Below, one piece after another: positions 19,205 through 26,375 of a DNA stretch of 64,000 bases. The stretch lies in the NCBI RefSeq assembly GCF_900109545.1, contig NZ_FOAP01000023.1:1-64000 (forward strand), written 5' to 3'. Positions within the stretch are counted from its first letter, which is position 1; every line of letters begins with the position of its first letter. The stretch is from Stigmatella aurantiaca. Its GTDB lineage: Bacteria > Myxococcota > Myxococcia > Myxococcales > Myxococcaceae. The notes under the pieces were generated by a model. That model searched no databases. It was not told where the DNA came from and saw nothing but the letters and a program-made list of their open reading frames with translations. The translations under genes were made by a program, and so were the position numbers.

Positions 19205-20622
19205 GCACAACCAAGCCTTTGCAGTTCGGTGTGGCCGGCCTGGGCGTCATGGGGGTCAACCTCGCGCTCAACATCGCGGACCATGGGTTCACGGTGGCGG
19301 GCTGGGAGTTCGGGGCCAAGCGGCTCCAGGCCGTCCAGGCGGACAAACAGTTCGAGCGGCTGAAGACCACGGGCTCGCTGGAGGAGTTCGTGGGCATGCT
19401 CGAGCGCCCGCGCCGCATCCTGCTGATGGTGACCGCCGGCGCCCCGGTGGACCAGATGATGGACAAGCTCGCCCCGCTGCTGTCGCCGGGGGACGTGCTC
19501 ATCGACGGCGGCAACTCCTGGTTCCAGGACACGCAGCGCCGGGAGAAGGCCTACCGGGAGAAGGGGCTGAACTTCATCGGCATGGGCGTCTCCGGCGGTG
19601 AGGAGGGCGCCCGCCACGGGCCCTCGCTGATGCCGGGCGGCCCCGCCGAGGCGTACGGGCACATCCGCCCCGTGCTGGAGGCCATCGCCGCGAAGACGGA
19701 CCAGGGCGCGTGCGTCACCCACGTGGGCCCCGGCGGCGCCGGGCACTTCGTGAAGATGGTGCACAACGGCATCGAGTACGCGGACATGCAGCTCCTGGCG
19801 GAGACGTACGACGTGCTGCGCCGCGGGCTGGGCCTGTCCATGGAGGCCGTGGTGGACACGCTGGCGGAGTGGAACCAGGGCATCGCCAACTCCTTCCTGC
19901 TGGAGACCACGCTCCAGGTGCTGCGCAAGAAGGACCCGGAGACGGGCAAGCCGCTGGTGGACCTGGTGCTGGACAAGGCCGGCCAGAAGGGCACCGGCAA
20001 GTGGACGGTGCAGGTGGCGCTGGACCTGGGCATCGCCGTGCCCTCCATCGCCTCGGCGCTCGATGCGCGCAACCTCTCGGCCCTGAAGGACGAGCGCGTG
20101 GCGGCCAGCTCCCGGCTGCCCGCCCCCCAGGCCTCGCTCACGGACGAGGAGAAGCAGCACCTGGCGGCCTGGGTCCATGACGCGCTCTACGCGGCGCGGG
20201 TCATCACCTACGCCCAGGGCATGCGCCTCATCCAGGCCGCGTCCCGCGAGTACCAGTGGAACGTGTCCCCGGCGGAGCTGGCGCGCATCTGGCGGGGCGG
20301 CTGCATCATCCGCGCGAAGCTGCTCACCCCGCTGCGCGAGGCCTTCACGCAGCAGCCGGACCTGCCCAACCTCGTCTCCTCGGACGCGTTCGCCCCGGTG
20401 CTGACGCGGATGGCCCCGGCCTGGCGGCGCGTGGTGGGCACGGCGGCCCGGCTGGGCATCCCCGTGCCGGTGTTCTCCTCCAGCCTGGCCTACTTCGACA
20501 GCTACCGCAGCGCCGAGCTGCCGCAGAACCTCACCCAGGCCCAGCGCGACGCCTTCGGCGCCCACACCTACCAGCGCCGGGACCGGCCCGAGGCGGGCTT
20601 CGTCCACTCCGACTGGAGCTGA
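19201..20622 (+). CDS. gnd: 6-phosphogluconate dehydrogenase, decarboxylating
   Basis: A 473-residue enzyme that oxidises and decarboxylates 6-phosphogluconate to ribulose 5-phosphate with NADP. Seen are the N-terminal Rossmann motif GLGVMGVNLALNIADHG, the substrate signature MGVSGGEEGARHGPSLMPGG near residue 127, HVGPGGAGHFVKMVHNGIEY near 180 with the catalytic Lys, and the all-helical C-terminal domain. It closes the zwf-pgl-gnd operon; a strong palindrome lies 20 bases after the stop and may end the transcript. Confidence 0.96.
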   Translation: MSTTKPLQFGVAGLGVMGVNLALNIADHGFTVAGWEFGAKRLQAVQADKQFERLKTTGSLEEFVGMLERPRRILLMVTAGAPVDQMMDKLAPLLSPGDVLIDGGNSWFQDTQRREKAYREKGLNFIGMGVSGGEEGARHGPSLMPGGPAEAYGHIRPVLEAIAAKTDQGACVTHVGPGGAGHFVKMVHNGIEYADMQLLAETYDVLRRGLGLSMEAVVDTLAEWNQGIANSFLLETTLQVLRKKDPETGKPLVDLVLDKAGQKGTGKWTVQVALDLGIAVPSIASALDARNLSALKDERVAASSRLPAPQASLTDEEKQHLAAWVHDALYAARVITYAQGMRLIQAASREYQWNVSPAELARIWRGGCIIRAKLLTPLREAFTQQPDLPNLVSSDAFAPVLTRMAPAWRRVVGTAARLGIPVPVFSSSLAYFDSYRSAELPQNLTQAQRDAFGAHTYQRRDRPEAGFVHSDWS

Positions 20623-20642
20623 CGCACGGCGCAGGGCAGGCA

Positions 20643-20672
20643 GGCGGATGCCGGAATATTCCGGCATCCGCC
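20643..20672. terminator. Perfect 30-bp palindrome after gnd
   Basis: Two 15-base arms (GGCGGATGCCGGAAT and its exact reverse complement) meet with no spacer, 20 bases after the gnd stop and between convergent genes. It could form a strong stem-loop acting on both strands. There is no T-tract, so it might instead be an mRNA-stabilising structure or a protein-binding site. Confidence 0.55.
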
Positions 20673-20678
20673 CGGGGC

Positions 20679-20756
20679 GAGGAGATCAACCGGGTGCTCG
20701 GGCTGGACACGAACGAGGCCACGGCGCTTCCGCTGGGGAGAAGCCGGATGCCGTAG
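20679..20756 (+). pseudogene. Possible C-terminal remnant of a nitroreductase/SagB-like gene
   Basis: This short stretch reads EEINRVLGLDTNEATALPL and then GRSRMP before TAG. The NRVLGLD pattern followed by a G-R ending resembles the last residues of SagB-type dehydrogenases and other nitroreductases. No start or upstream body is present because gnd ends just before, so only a tail would survive. The assignment is from pattern memory and could be chance. Confidence 0.3.
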
Positions 20757-20787
20757 CCCCCTGCCCTACAGGTTCTGCCTCAGGCGG

Positions 20788-21525
20788 TCAGTAGCAGGTG
20801 CCGACGCCGCTGCAGCTGCAGTTGTTGCTCGCGAAGGAGTAGTCGTCGGAGGCCGCCGCGAAGCTGCCGAGGCCGTAGTCGTGCTTGGCGCAGTCCTGGG
20901 TGTACGCCGTGGAGCCCACGCAGGCAGGGGTGCTGGTGATGCCGCAGCCCTGGCCGCAGCGGCCCTTGCACCCGTTGTCGCCGCCGTTGCAGGAGCAGCC
21001 CCGGCCCGCCTGGCGGGTATAGCCACCGATGTTCTGCTGGCCGCAGGTGCAGGAGATATGCGTCCAGCCGCGCTCCGCCACGTACTCGTACGGAGAGAGG
21101 GCCTCGCCCACCGGGACAATCTGCATGAAGCTCGTCTGGCGCATCGCCGTGTCCTCGATGCGCGTGCGCTGCGTGTCCTGCTCGGGCACGATCTTCCCAA
21201 GGCCCTCGGCCAGACCGTTGATCAACCGGGCCTGCGCCGCATCGAGCGCGCCGTTCGGCATGAAGCGGCCCACGCCCTGGTTGTAATCGATGCGGAAGCC
21301 GATGATCGGCTGCCCGAAGTCATACGTCACCTCGATGATGTTGGGGGAGCTCTCGGTCACCATCGCGCGGACGGAGGAGCCGCCCGAGCGGTAGGAGGCC
21401 TCCAGGGTGGTCGCATCGCGCTGGAGCAAGGTGAAGCCTTCGGCTTCATCCACCTGACCCGCCTTCTCGTTCGAACAACCCAGCACCATCGTCAGGGCGA
21501 AACAGCACAGAAACAGTTTTTTCAT
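20788..21525 (-). CDS. Cysteine-rich lipoprotein with phospholipase A2-like CxKHD motif
   Basis: A 245-residue lipoprotein: signal peptide with lipobox VLGC (Cys about 17). Residues 30-130 form a beta-rich domain of unknown type. The C-terminal 90 residues hold 14 or so cysteines, including SCTCGQQNIGGY and GCKGRCGQGCG, and end with QDCAKHDYGLGSF, where the C-x-x-H-D pattern matches the catalytic His-Asp of phospholipase A2 families. Possibly a secreted lipase or toxin-like protein; this rests on a short motif. ATG 21525 follows GGAAA; an in-frame TTG lies 12 bases earlier. Confidence 0.7.
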   Translation of the reverse strand: MKKLFLCCFALTMVLGCSNEKAGQVDEAEGFTLLQRDATTLEASYRSGGSSVRAMVTESSPNIIEVTYDFGQPIIGFRIDYNQGVGRFMPNGALDAAQARLINGLAEGLGKIVPEQDTQRTRIEDTAMRQTSFMQIVPVGEALSPYEYVAERGWTHISCTCGQQNIGGYTRQAGRGCSCNGGDNGCKGRCGQGCGITSTPACVGSTAYTQDCAKHDYGLGSFAAASDDYSFASNNCSCSGVGTCY

Positions 21526-21575
21526 GGGGGTTTCCAACTCACGTGTTTCGGGGGGACAGCAGACCGAACGCTAGA

Positions 21576-21620
21576 AAACTGATTTATCGAATGTCCAGAC
21601 GGGCACGAATAAACTGATTT
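21576..21620. promoter_or_regulatory. Direct repeat AAACTGATTT in a divergent promoter region
   Basis: The 10-mer AAACTGATTT occurs at 21576-21585 and again at 21611-21620, 35 bases apart on the same strand, in the AT-rich gap between the divergent lipoprotein and kinase genes. It could be a binding site for a regulator of either gene. No regulator is assigned. Confidence 0.35.
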
Positions 21621-21691
21621 TCCGGTCTCCATTCACCCAGAGTCTTTTCTCACCCCAGCGCGTCACCGCGGTTGGCGCTACCGTCTCAGGG

Positions 21692-23005
21692 GTGAGCCCT
21701 GACGCTGTCATTCCGGGTGTGGAAGTGGGTCCCTGGCGGGTGAGAGGCCTGCGCGGCCAGGGCTCCTATGGCGCCGTCTACCAGGTCGAGCCCGTGGGAG
21801 GAGGCAAGGACACCCTCTTCGCCCTGAAGCTGGCGCTCTACGCGGGAGACCCTCGCTTCGAGAGGGAGGGAGCGCTGCTCTCGCGCCTGCGCCATCCGAA
21901 CATTCCAAGGCTCCAGGCCCGGGGCCACTGGGCACCGCGCGAAGGGGGACTGTTCCCGTACCTCGTCATGGAGTGGGTGGAGGGCGTGTCCCTCTATGAC
22001 TGGGCCAGCCAACAGCCCCTCACCTCCCGGCAGGTGCTGCGGCTGCTGGCCCAGGTGGCCAGGGCCCTGGAAGCCACCCATGCCGTGGGAGGTGTGCACC
22101 GGGACGTGAAAGGCGGCAACCTCCTGGTCCAAGCCCAGGGCCACGTCATGTTGATGGACTTCGGCTCGGGGAACTACCGGGGCGCGCCCGAACTCACGCG
22201 CCAGCTCCCGCCCCCTGGTACGCCCGCCTACTACAGCCCCGAATCCCTGCGCTTCCAGTGGGAGCACCGGCACCACGCCGTGGCGCGTTATGAAGCCCAG
22301 CCTGCGGATGACGTGTACGCGCTGGGAGTCACGGCCTACCGCCTCGTCACCGGGAGATACCCCGAGGCGCTCGACATGGAACCGGAGGGGGAAAGCTTCC
22401 GGCCCGTTCCTCCCCAGTGGGTCCCCCTTGAATCGGACACGGTGAATCCGTGTCCGGAGCTATCCGCACTCATCCAGCGAATGCTCGCCCACGAGTCCTC
22501 GAACCGGGGCAGTGCGAGGGACATCGCGCGGGAGCTCGAACAGGCGGCAAAGACCGCACGGGCCCCAGCGGATCAGCCCATCCACGGCCCTCCCGTTTCC
22601 CCTCCTCGCCCCAGCCATCGGACAAGAAGACCCGCCTGGGGACTGGCGCTGGCCGTGTGCTTGAGCCTGGTGATGTGGGCGGGACATGCGCTCTGGAAAG
22701 ACCGATCCATCTCCACGAGGAGCGAAGGACAGAACGGAGGGACGGCGGGACTCGCGGATGCCGGGCTGGAAGCCTCCGAGCCCCCTGCACATGGAGAGCC
22801 GGTGATTGGCCGGGACATGCCCAAGAAACCGCTCCCGGGACAACGCCGTCCACCCTGTGGGAAGTCTGCATTCGAGATCAACGGCGGGTGCTGGAGCCGT
22901 TCGGATACTGCTCCCCCATGCGGTGACCAGTTGGCCGAATGGAAGGGTGAGTGTTACTGGCCCATCTTGAAGTTCCCCCTCCCCGCCACCTCGGCCCCCC
23001 CCTAA
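21692..23005 (+). CDS. Eukaryotic-type Ser/Thr protein kinase with one membrane helix
   Basis: A 437-residue kinase. The kinase domain covers residues 12-290: glycine loop GQGSYGAVY, Lys in FALKLALY, catalytic HRDVKGGN near 133, DFGSGN near 150, and APE replaced by SPE in YYSPESLRF. After a Pro/Arg linker, a transmembrane helix (GLALAVCLSLVMWAGHALW) lies near 318-336, followed by a roughly 100-residue extracytoplasmic part with four or more cysteines (CGKSAFEINGGCW). Such membrane kinases act in myxobacterial development and stress signalling. GTG 21692 is used. Its stop is followed at once, in the same frame, by an ester-cyclase-like remnant. Confidence 0.88.
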   Translation: MSPDAVIPGVEVGPWRVRGLRGQGSYGAVYQVEPVGGGKDTLFALKLALYAGDPRFEREGALLSRLRHPNIPRLQARGHWAPREGGLFPYLVMEWVEGVSLYDWASQQPLTSRQVLRLLAQVARALEATHAVGGVHRDVKGGNLLVQAQGHVMLMDFGSGNYRGAPELTRQLPPPGTPAYYSPESLRFQWEHRHHAVARYEAQPADDVYALGVTAYRLVTGRYPEALDMEPEGESFRPVPPQWVPLESDTVNPCPELSALIQRMLAHESSNRGSARDIARELEQAAKTARAPADQPIHGPPVSPPRPSHRTRRPAWGLALAVCLSLVMWAGHALWKDRSISTRSEGQNGGTAGLADAGLEASEPPAHGEPVIGRDMPKKPLPGQRRPPCGKSAFEINGGCWSRSDTAPPCGDQLAEWKGECYWPILKFPLPATSAPP

Positions 23006-23296
23006 CACAACGGACAGCGCTACGGACTCTCGCGTTACCGCGAGATGCTGGAGGGCGATCACCGCGCAATCCCAGACCTTCATTTCAACATCCGCCAACT
23101 GACCGCCGATCCGCCTCACATCGCCAGCCGGCTGCACTTCGACTGCACCCCATCAGGGGTTTTGTTTGGCCTCCCCGTCAACGGGAGACGGGTCTCTTTG
23201 ACCGAACATGTGTTCTATGAGTTCCGGGAGGAAAAGATCTGGAACGTATGGTCAGTGATCGACAAGGCCGCGATTGAAGCTCAGCTTCGAGCATGA
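23006..23296 (+). pseudogene. 5'-truncated SnoaL-like ester cyclase remnant
   Basis: After the kinase stop codon the same reading frame continues as NGQRYGLSRYREMLEGDHRA and on to residues ending FYEFREEKIWNVWSVIDKAA, which matches the second half of SnoaL-like/ester cyclase proteins (usually about 130-140 residues; here 83-96). The first half, with the N-terminal helix and beta-strands, is missing. An ATG at 23045 gives an open frame of 83 codons, but no ribosome site is seen. It looks like a gene whose 5' part was replaced by the kinase 3' end, or a domain cut off by a new stop. Confidence 0.6.
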
Positions 23297-23403
23297 CCGA
23301 TGCATTGACTTGGGAGCAATTTCGCCAGTTGACATGGAGTTCTCGTATTCATCAATATTACGGATATTCGGCATTCGGCCGGATTCAACTGAGAGAGATC
23401 TTC

Positions 23404-23787
23404 ATGAAGACCAAGTACCTCCCGCTGATTCTTACCGCCATGCTCTCAAGTGGGATTGCCAGCGCTGGCATGAAATACGACAGCCCCCTCTTCATTGACT
23501 TGGAATACCGTATGGCAGGTGGATCGCTGCCTGCGGTGCGCAATTCGTCCGACTTTTACAGCGCCCTTGAATGCACGATCACTGTTCGCACGACTGGCAC
23601 CGTGGGAAACTGTTACGCGCAGACGGCTCAGGCCACGTACAAGTGTGAAACCACTTCGCCCCAGTTCCTTGAGGCCATCCGCTCGATTTCGGATAACAGC
23701 TTCATCTCTTTCGGCTGGGATTCGAACAACAATTGCACGATGCTGTTTGTCAAGAAGTCCTCCACGATCGGCCCCACGCAGCCGTAG
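23404..23787 (+). CDS. Small secreted protein of unknown function
   Basis: A 127-residue protein with a clear signal peptide (MKTKYLPLILTAMLSSGIASA). The mature part of about 106 residues is rich in Ser, Thr and Asn and has four cysteines (LECTITV, GNCYAQ, YKCETT, NNCTML), likely two disulfides. ATG 23404 follows GAGAGA; the longer frame starting at 23293 lacks a signal. Codon use is less G+C-rich than its neighbours, which may indicate recent acquisition. No family recognised. Confidence 0.7.
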   Translation: MKTKYLPLILTAMLSSGIASAGMKYDSPLFIDLEYRMAGGSLPAVRNSSDFYSALECTITVRTTGTVGNCYAQTAQATYKCETTSPQFLEAIRSISDNSFISFGWDSNNNCTMLFVKKSSTIGPTQP

Positions 23788-23830
23788 GCGGGAGCCACCC
23801 GGGACGGCAACGCTGGACGTACTTGGCACA

Positions 23831-23865
23831 GAAGGGGCCCAGGGTTTTTCAACCCGGGCCCCTTC
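23831..23865. terminator. Bidirectional hairpin terminator
   Basis: A strong stem lies between two convergent genes. Arms GAAGGGGCCC-A-GGGTT and AACCCGGGCCCCTTC pair over 15 bases with one bulged A and a short TTTC-type loop. It sits 43 bases after the small secreted protein and 26 bases after the carboxypeptidase-regulatory lipoprotein on the other strand, and could stop both transcripts. Confidence 0.7.
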
Positions 23866-23891
23866 GCCGTTCTGCAAGGTGAAGCGCTTGC

Positions 23892-24725
23892 CTATTCCAC
23901 GAGCCCCGGGCTGCGCTCCAACGAGAAGAAGTAAGTCGACACCTCGCCTCCCACCGTCACCGCGCGGGTCTGGGTGATGTAGCCCGGCTTCGAGACGGCC
24001 AACGTATACGCACCGGGAGGGACGTCCGTGAACCGGAAGTAGCCAGAGCTGCTGTCGATCGTGGTGCTGTACGCCGTGCCCTCGATCACCAGGGAGACGC
24101 CCACGGGCGAGCCATCGTCCGACAGGTAGACGATGCCATCCAGGCTGACCTCCTCCATGACCGGCAGGGTCAACGGCTCCACGGCCGTGTCTTCGATCAC
24201 CGCCAGCACTTTGAGCTGCTCCTCATAGCCGTCCTTCGAGGCCACCAGGATGTACGCGCCCGGCACCACTCCCTCGAAGACGAAGCGTCCCTGCGCGTCC
24301 GTGGTGGTGCTGAAGGCCGTGTCCTCCAGCGTCACGGTGATGCCTTCGTGAGAGGACGCCCCCTCCAGCAGGACGGTGCCGGACACCTTGTGCTTGAGGC
24401 GCTTGAGGGTGATGGAGACGTCCGTCGTCTCCCCCCGCTTCACCTCCACCTCCCGCTGCTGGACTTCGTAGCCTGGATGGACCGCCTGGAGCGTCTGGGT
24501 GCCTGCCTTCAGGTCCTTGAGGGTGAAGCGTCCCTGCGCGTCCGCGAAGACGGTGGATTCCGTGTCGAGGGACTCGATCTCCACGCCCTCGGGAGAGGCG
24601 CCATCGTCCAGTATCACCGTGCCGGTCACCATCCCGGTGCCACCCTCGTCATCGGATCCGCAGCCCTGCACGGCAACCACGGCCATCATGAGGGCTACGA
24701 GCGCTCCCCATCGATTCGTTCGCAT
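23892..24725 (-). CDS. Lipoprotein with three carboxypeptidase-regulatory-like domains
   Basis: A 277-residue lipoprotein (lipobox AVQGC, Cys about 21). Three successive beta-sandwich repeats of about 85 residues, each with a YSTT or FSTTTDAQGRF turn followed by PPGAYTLAVSKPGY or VPGAYILVASKDGY, match the CarboxypepD_reg/SpaA-like fold. Such domains are structural or adhesive stalks on the cell surface. ATG 24725 begins the signal peptide and follows GGAAGGA; the longer upstream frame is not signal-like. It is divergent from the PLD-like gene. Confidence 0.82.
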   Translation of the reverse strand: MRTNRWGALVALMMAVVAVQGCGSDDEGGTGMVTGTVILDDGASPEGVEIESLDTESTVFADAQGRFTLKDLKAGTQTLQAVHPGYEVQQREVEVKRGETTDVSITLKRLKHKVSGTVLLEGASSHEGITVTLEDTAFSTTTDAQGRFVFEGVVPGAYILVASKDGYEEQLKVLAVIEDTAVEPLTLPVMEEVSLDGIVYLSDDGSPVGVSLVIEGTAYSTTIDSSSGYFRFTDVPPGAYTLAVSKPGYITQTRAVTVGGEVSTYFFSLERSPGLVE

Positions 24726-25015
24726 GTGTGTGTGTCCTTCCCAGGTGGATGCGCCCCGGACCGGCGCATGGCCCTTCCACGTGGAGAACGAAGCCCCACC
24801 GCGTGTCGGCCGCCCCCTCGACGGGGGGGCCACCCAGAAATTCACACGCGCACGAGAGGTTCCGCCCCCATCCGCCATGGCCACGATGAAGCGCGTTGCG
24901 AACTTCGCCAGAGTAACGGCGCGTTCTCGTTTTTCGGGTCCGCGTCCTCCTCGTCCTGGGCAGTTCCTGCTCAACACCAAGAGATGGTAGATCCGCACTT
25001 ACCCGGAGGCCCCCC

Positions 25016-25717
25016 TTGGCCCTGCACTTCCTCAACACTGACGAGACCGTCAGCCACATCGTAGGGCTCCTCCGGAACGCCCGCCGCGAAGCGTGGCTTA
25101 TTTGCCCCTATGTCACCCTCACCGGGGATGGGGAGATCAACCGGGCCATCCGCGCGGCGCTCAAGCGCGGTGTCAAGGTCAACCTCGTGTTCCGCTTCGC
25201 TGATCGCACGCAGATCAACCGGGCCTTCATGAGTGAAAGAATCGGTGATCTCGTCGACAAAGGGCTCCACGTGTTCACCGCCGAGGATCTGCACGCCAAG
25301 CTCTACTGGTCGGACGCCGCCGTTGTGGTGACCTCGCTCAACCTGCTGGAGACCACTTTCGAGAGCATTGTCGACATCGGACTGTGGTCCGACGATCCGA
25401 AAGACATCGCGAGCGCCCGAAGGTTCTTCGAAGCGGAGATCAGACCGAGCATCCTCGACCTCGACGAGGTCATGGACCGTATAGAGGCACCGGAGGACGA
25501 GGACGAGGAGGAAGAAGACGAGGACGAAGACGAAGGTTTCTGCATCCGCTGCGGGGATGGAATCGACTTCGATCCTGACAAGCCGTACTGCCTCGACGAC
25601 TACCGAAAGTGGGCCCGATACGGCAACGAGGACTACGAAGACAACTACTGCCACGGTTGCGGTGACGAGTATCCGGCCACGATGCGGAAGCCCCTCTGCC
25701 GCGACTGCTACCGGTAA
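25016..25717 (+). CDS. PLD-like domain protein with acidic hinge and C-terminal zinc ribbon
   Basis: A 233-residue protein. Residues 1-155 form one phospholipase D-like domain: LICPYVTL near 28, then DLHAKLYWSD near 90 carrying the HxK catalytic motif, and SLNLLE after it. One HKD half normally requires a dimer. A run of 12 acidic residues (about 160-175) leads to a C-terminal module with CIRCGDG, YCLDDY, CHGCGDEY and LCRDCY, that is, four cysteine pairs likely binding one or two zinc ions. Such proteins may be nucleases. The start is TTG with GGAGG six bases upstream. Confidence 0.78.
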   Translation: MALHFLNTDETVSHIVGLLRNARREAWLICPYVTLTGDGEINRAIRAALKRGVKVNLVFRFADRTQINRAFMSERIGDLVDKGLHVFTAEDLHAKLYWSDAAVVVTSLNLLETTFESIVDIGLWSDDPKDIASARRFFEAEIRPSILDLDEVMDRIEAPEDEDEEEEDEDEDEGFCIRCGDGIDFDPDKPYCLDDYRKWARYGNEDYEDNYCHGCGDEYPATMRKPLCRDCYR

Positions 25718-25782
25718 TTGGGAGTCCTCGGGCCGCCGGAAGGGTGACCGGATCCGCACGGCGCGGTCCGGTCACCAGGGCA

Positions 25783-26208
25783 TCACTGGATCGACAGCGC
25801 CCAACCGTAGTTGCCGTTCGACCCGAGAGAGACAAGGGTCGCCTTGCAGACGGCGGAGCCCTTCTTGCTGGTCCCCGTGCCGCGCGGGGTCCAGTACCCA
25901 GAGGTTCCCAGGAGAGGATTGGGCGGGGTGTAGAGGCTGCTCAGGTTGAAGCCGCAGGTCTTGGTGCCGTTGCTGTAGTCGAGCGCCAAGGCGGTGTTGT
26001 TACCACAGTCAGTCTGGTGCACCTGAGAGATGCCATTGGCCGCGACCGAGCTGAGGGCCGGAATGACCGACGAGCACGAGTTGAGATACGTGTTCGTGAT
26101 GGTGACCGTGGTCTTGTTTTCGATGGTGAAGGTCACGGTGGCCGCCTGCGCGGAACCCACGCCCAGAAGCGCCACGGACAGCGAAGCCAGCAGAGAAGAG
26201 GTCTTCAT
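25783..26208 (-). CDS. Small secreted protein of unknown function
   Basis: A 141-residue exported protein: signal peptide MKTSSLLASLSVALLGVGSAQA, then a beta-rich mature domain (TVTFTIENKTTVTITNTY) with four cysteines and many Asn, Thr, Gly. The pattern recalls small beta-sandwich secreted proteins, but no family is recognised. ATG 26208 has GGGAG upstream. An inverted repeat lies 65 bases upstream in its promoter region. Confidence 0.72.
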   Translation of the reverse strand: MKTSSLLASLSVALLGVGSAQAATVTFTIENKTTVTITNTYLNSCSSVIPALSSVAANGISQVHQTDCGNNTALALDYSNGTKTCGFNLSSLYTPPNPLLGTSGYWTPRGTGTSKKGSAVCKATLVSLGSNGNYGWALSIQ

Positions 26209-26272
26209 CAATCAACTCCCAAGTGAGGGGACTCGGTTTTGCTGCGCGAGGACTTAGACGCCCCGCACGCAC

Positions 26273-26290
26273 TTGTCCAGAATTGGACAA
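26273..26290. promoter_or_regulatory. Inverted repeat in front of a secreted-protein gene
   Basis: TTGTCCA and TGGACAA form exact 7-base arms around GAAT, 65 bases upstream of the minus-strand gene starting at 26208. Size and symmetry fit an operator for a dimeric regulator. The regulator is unknown. Confidence 0.4.
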
Positions 26291-26375
26291 TCACTGAGAG
26301 TATGTCTGCCTACTCGGGCGGGACCCATGCGTTTGCCGATGGGCTTGCGCATGGGCCCCTGCGCCCGGGTGCGGC

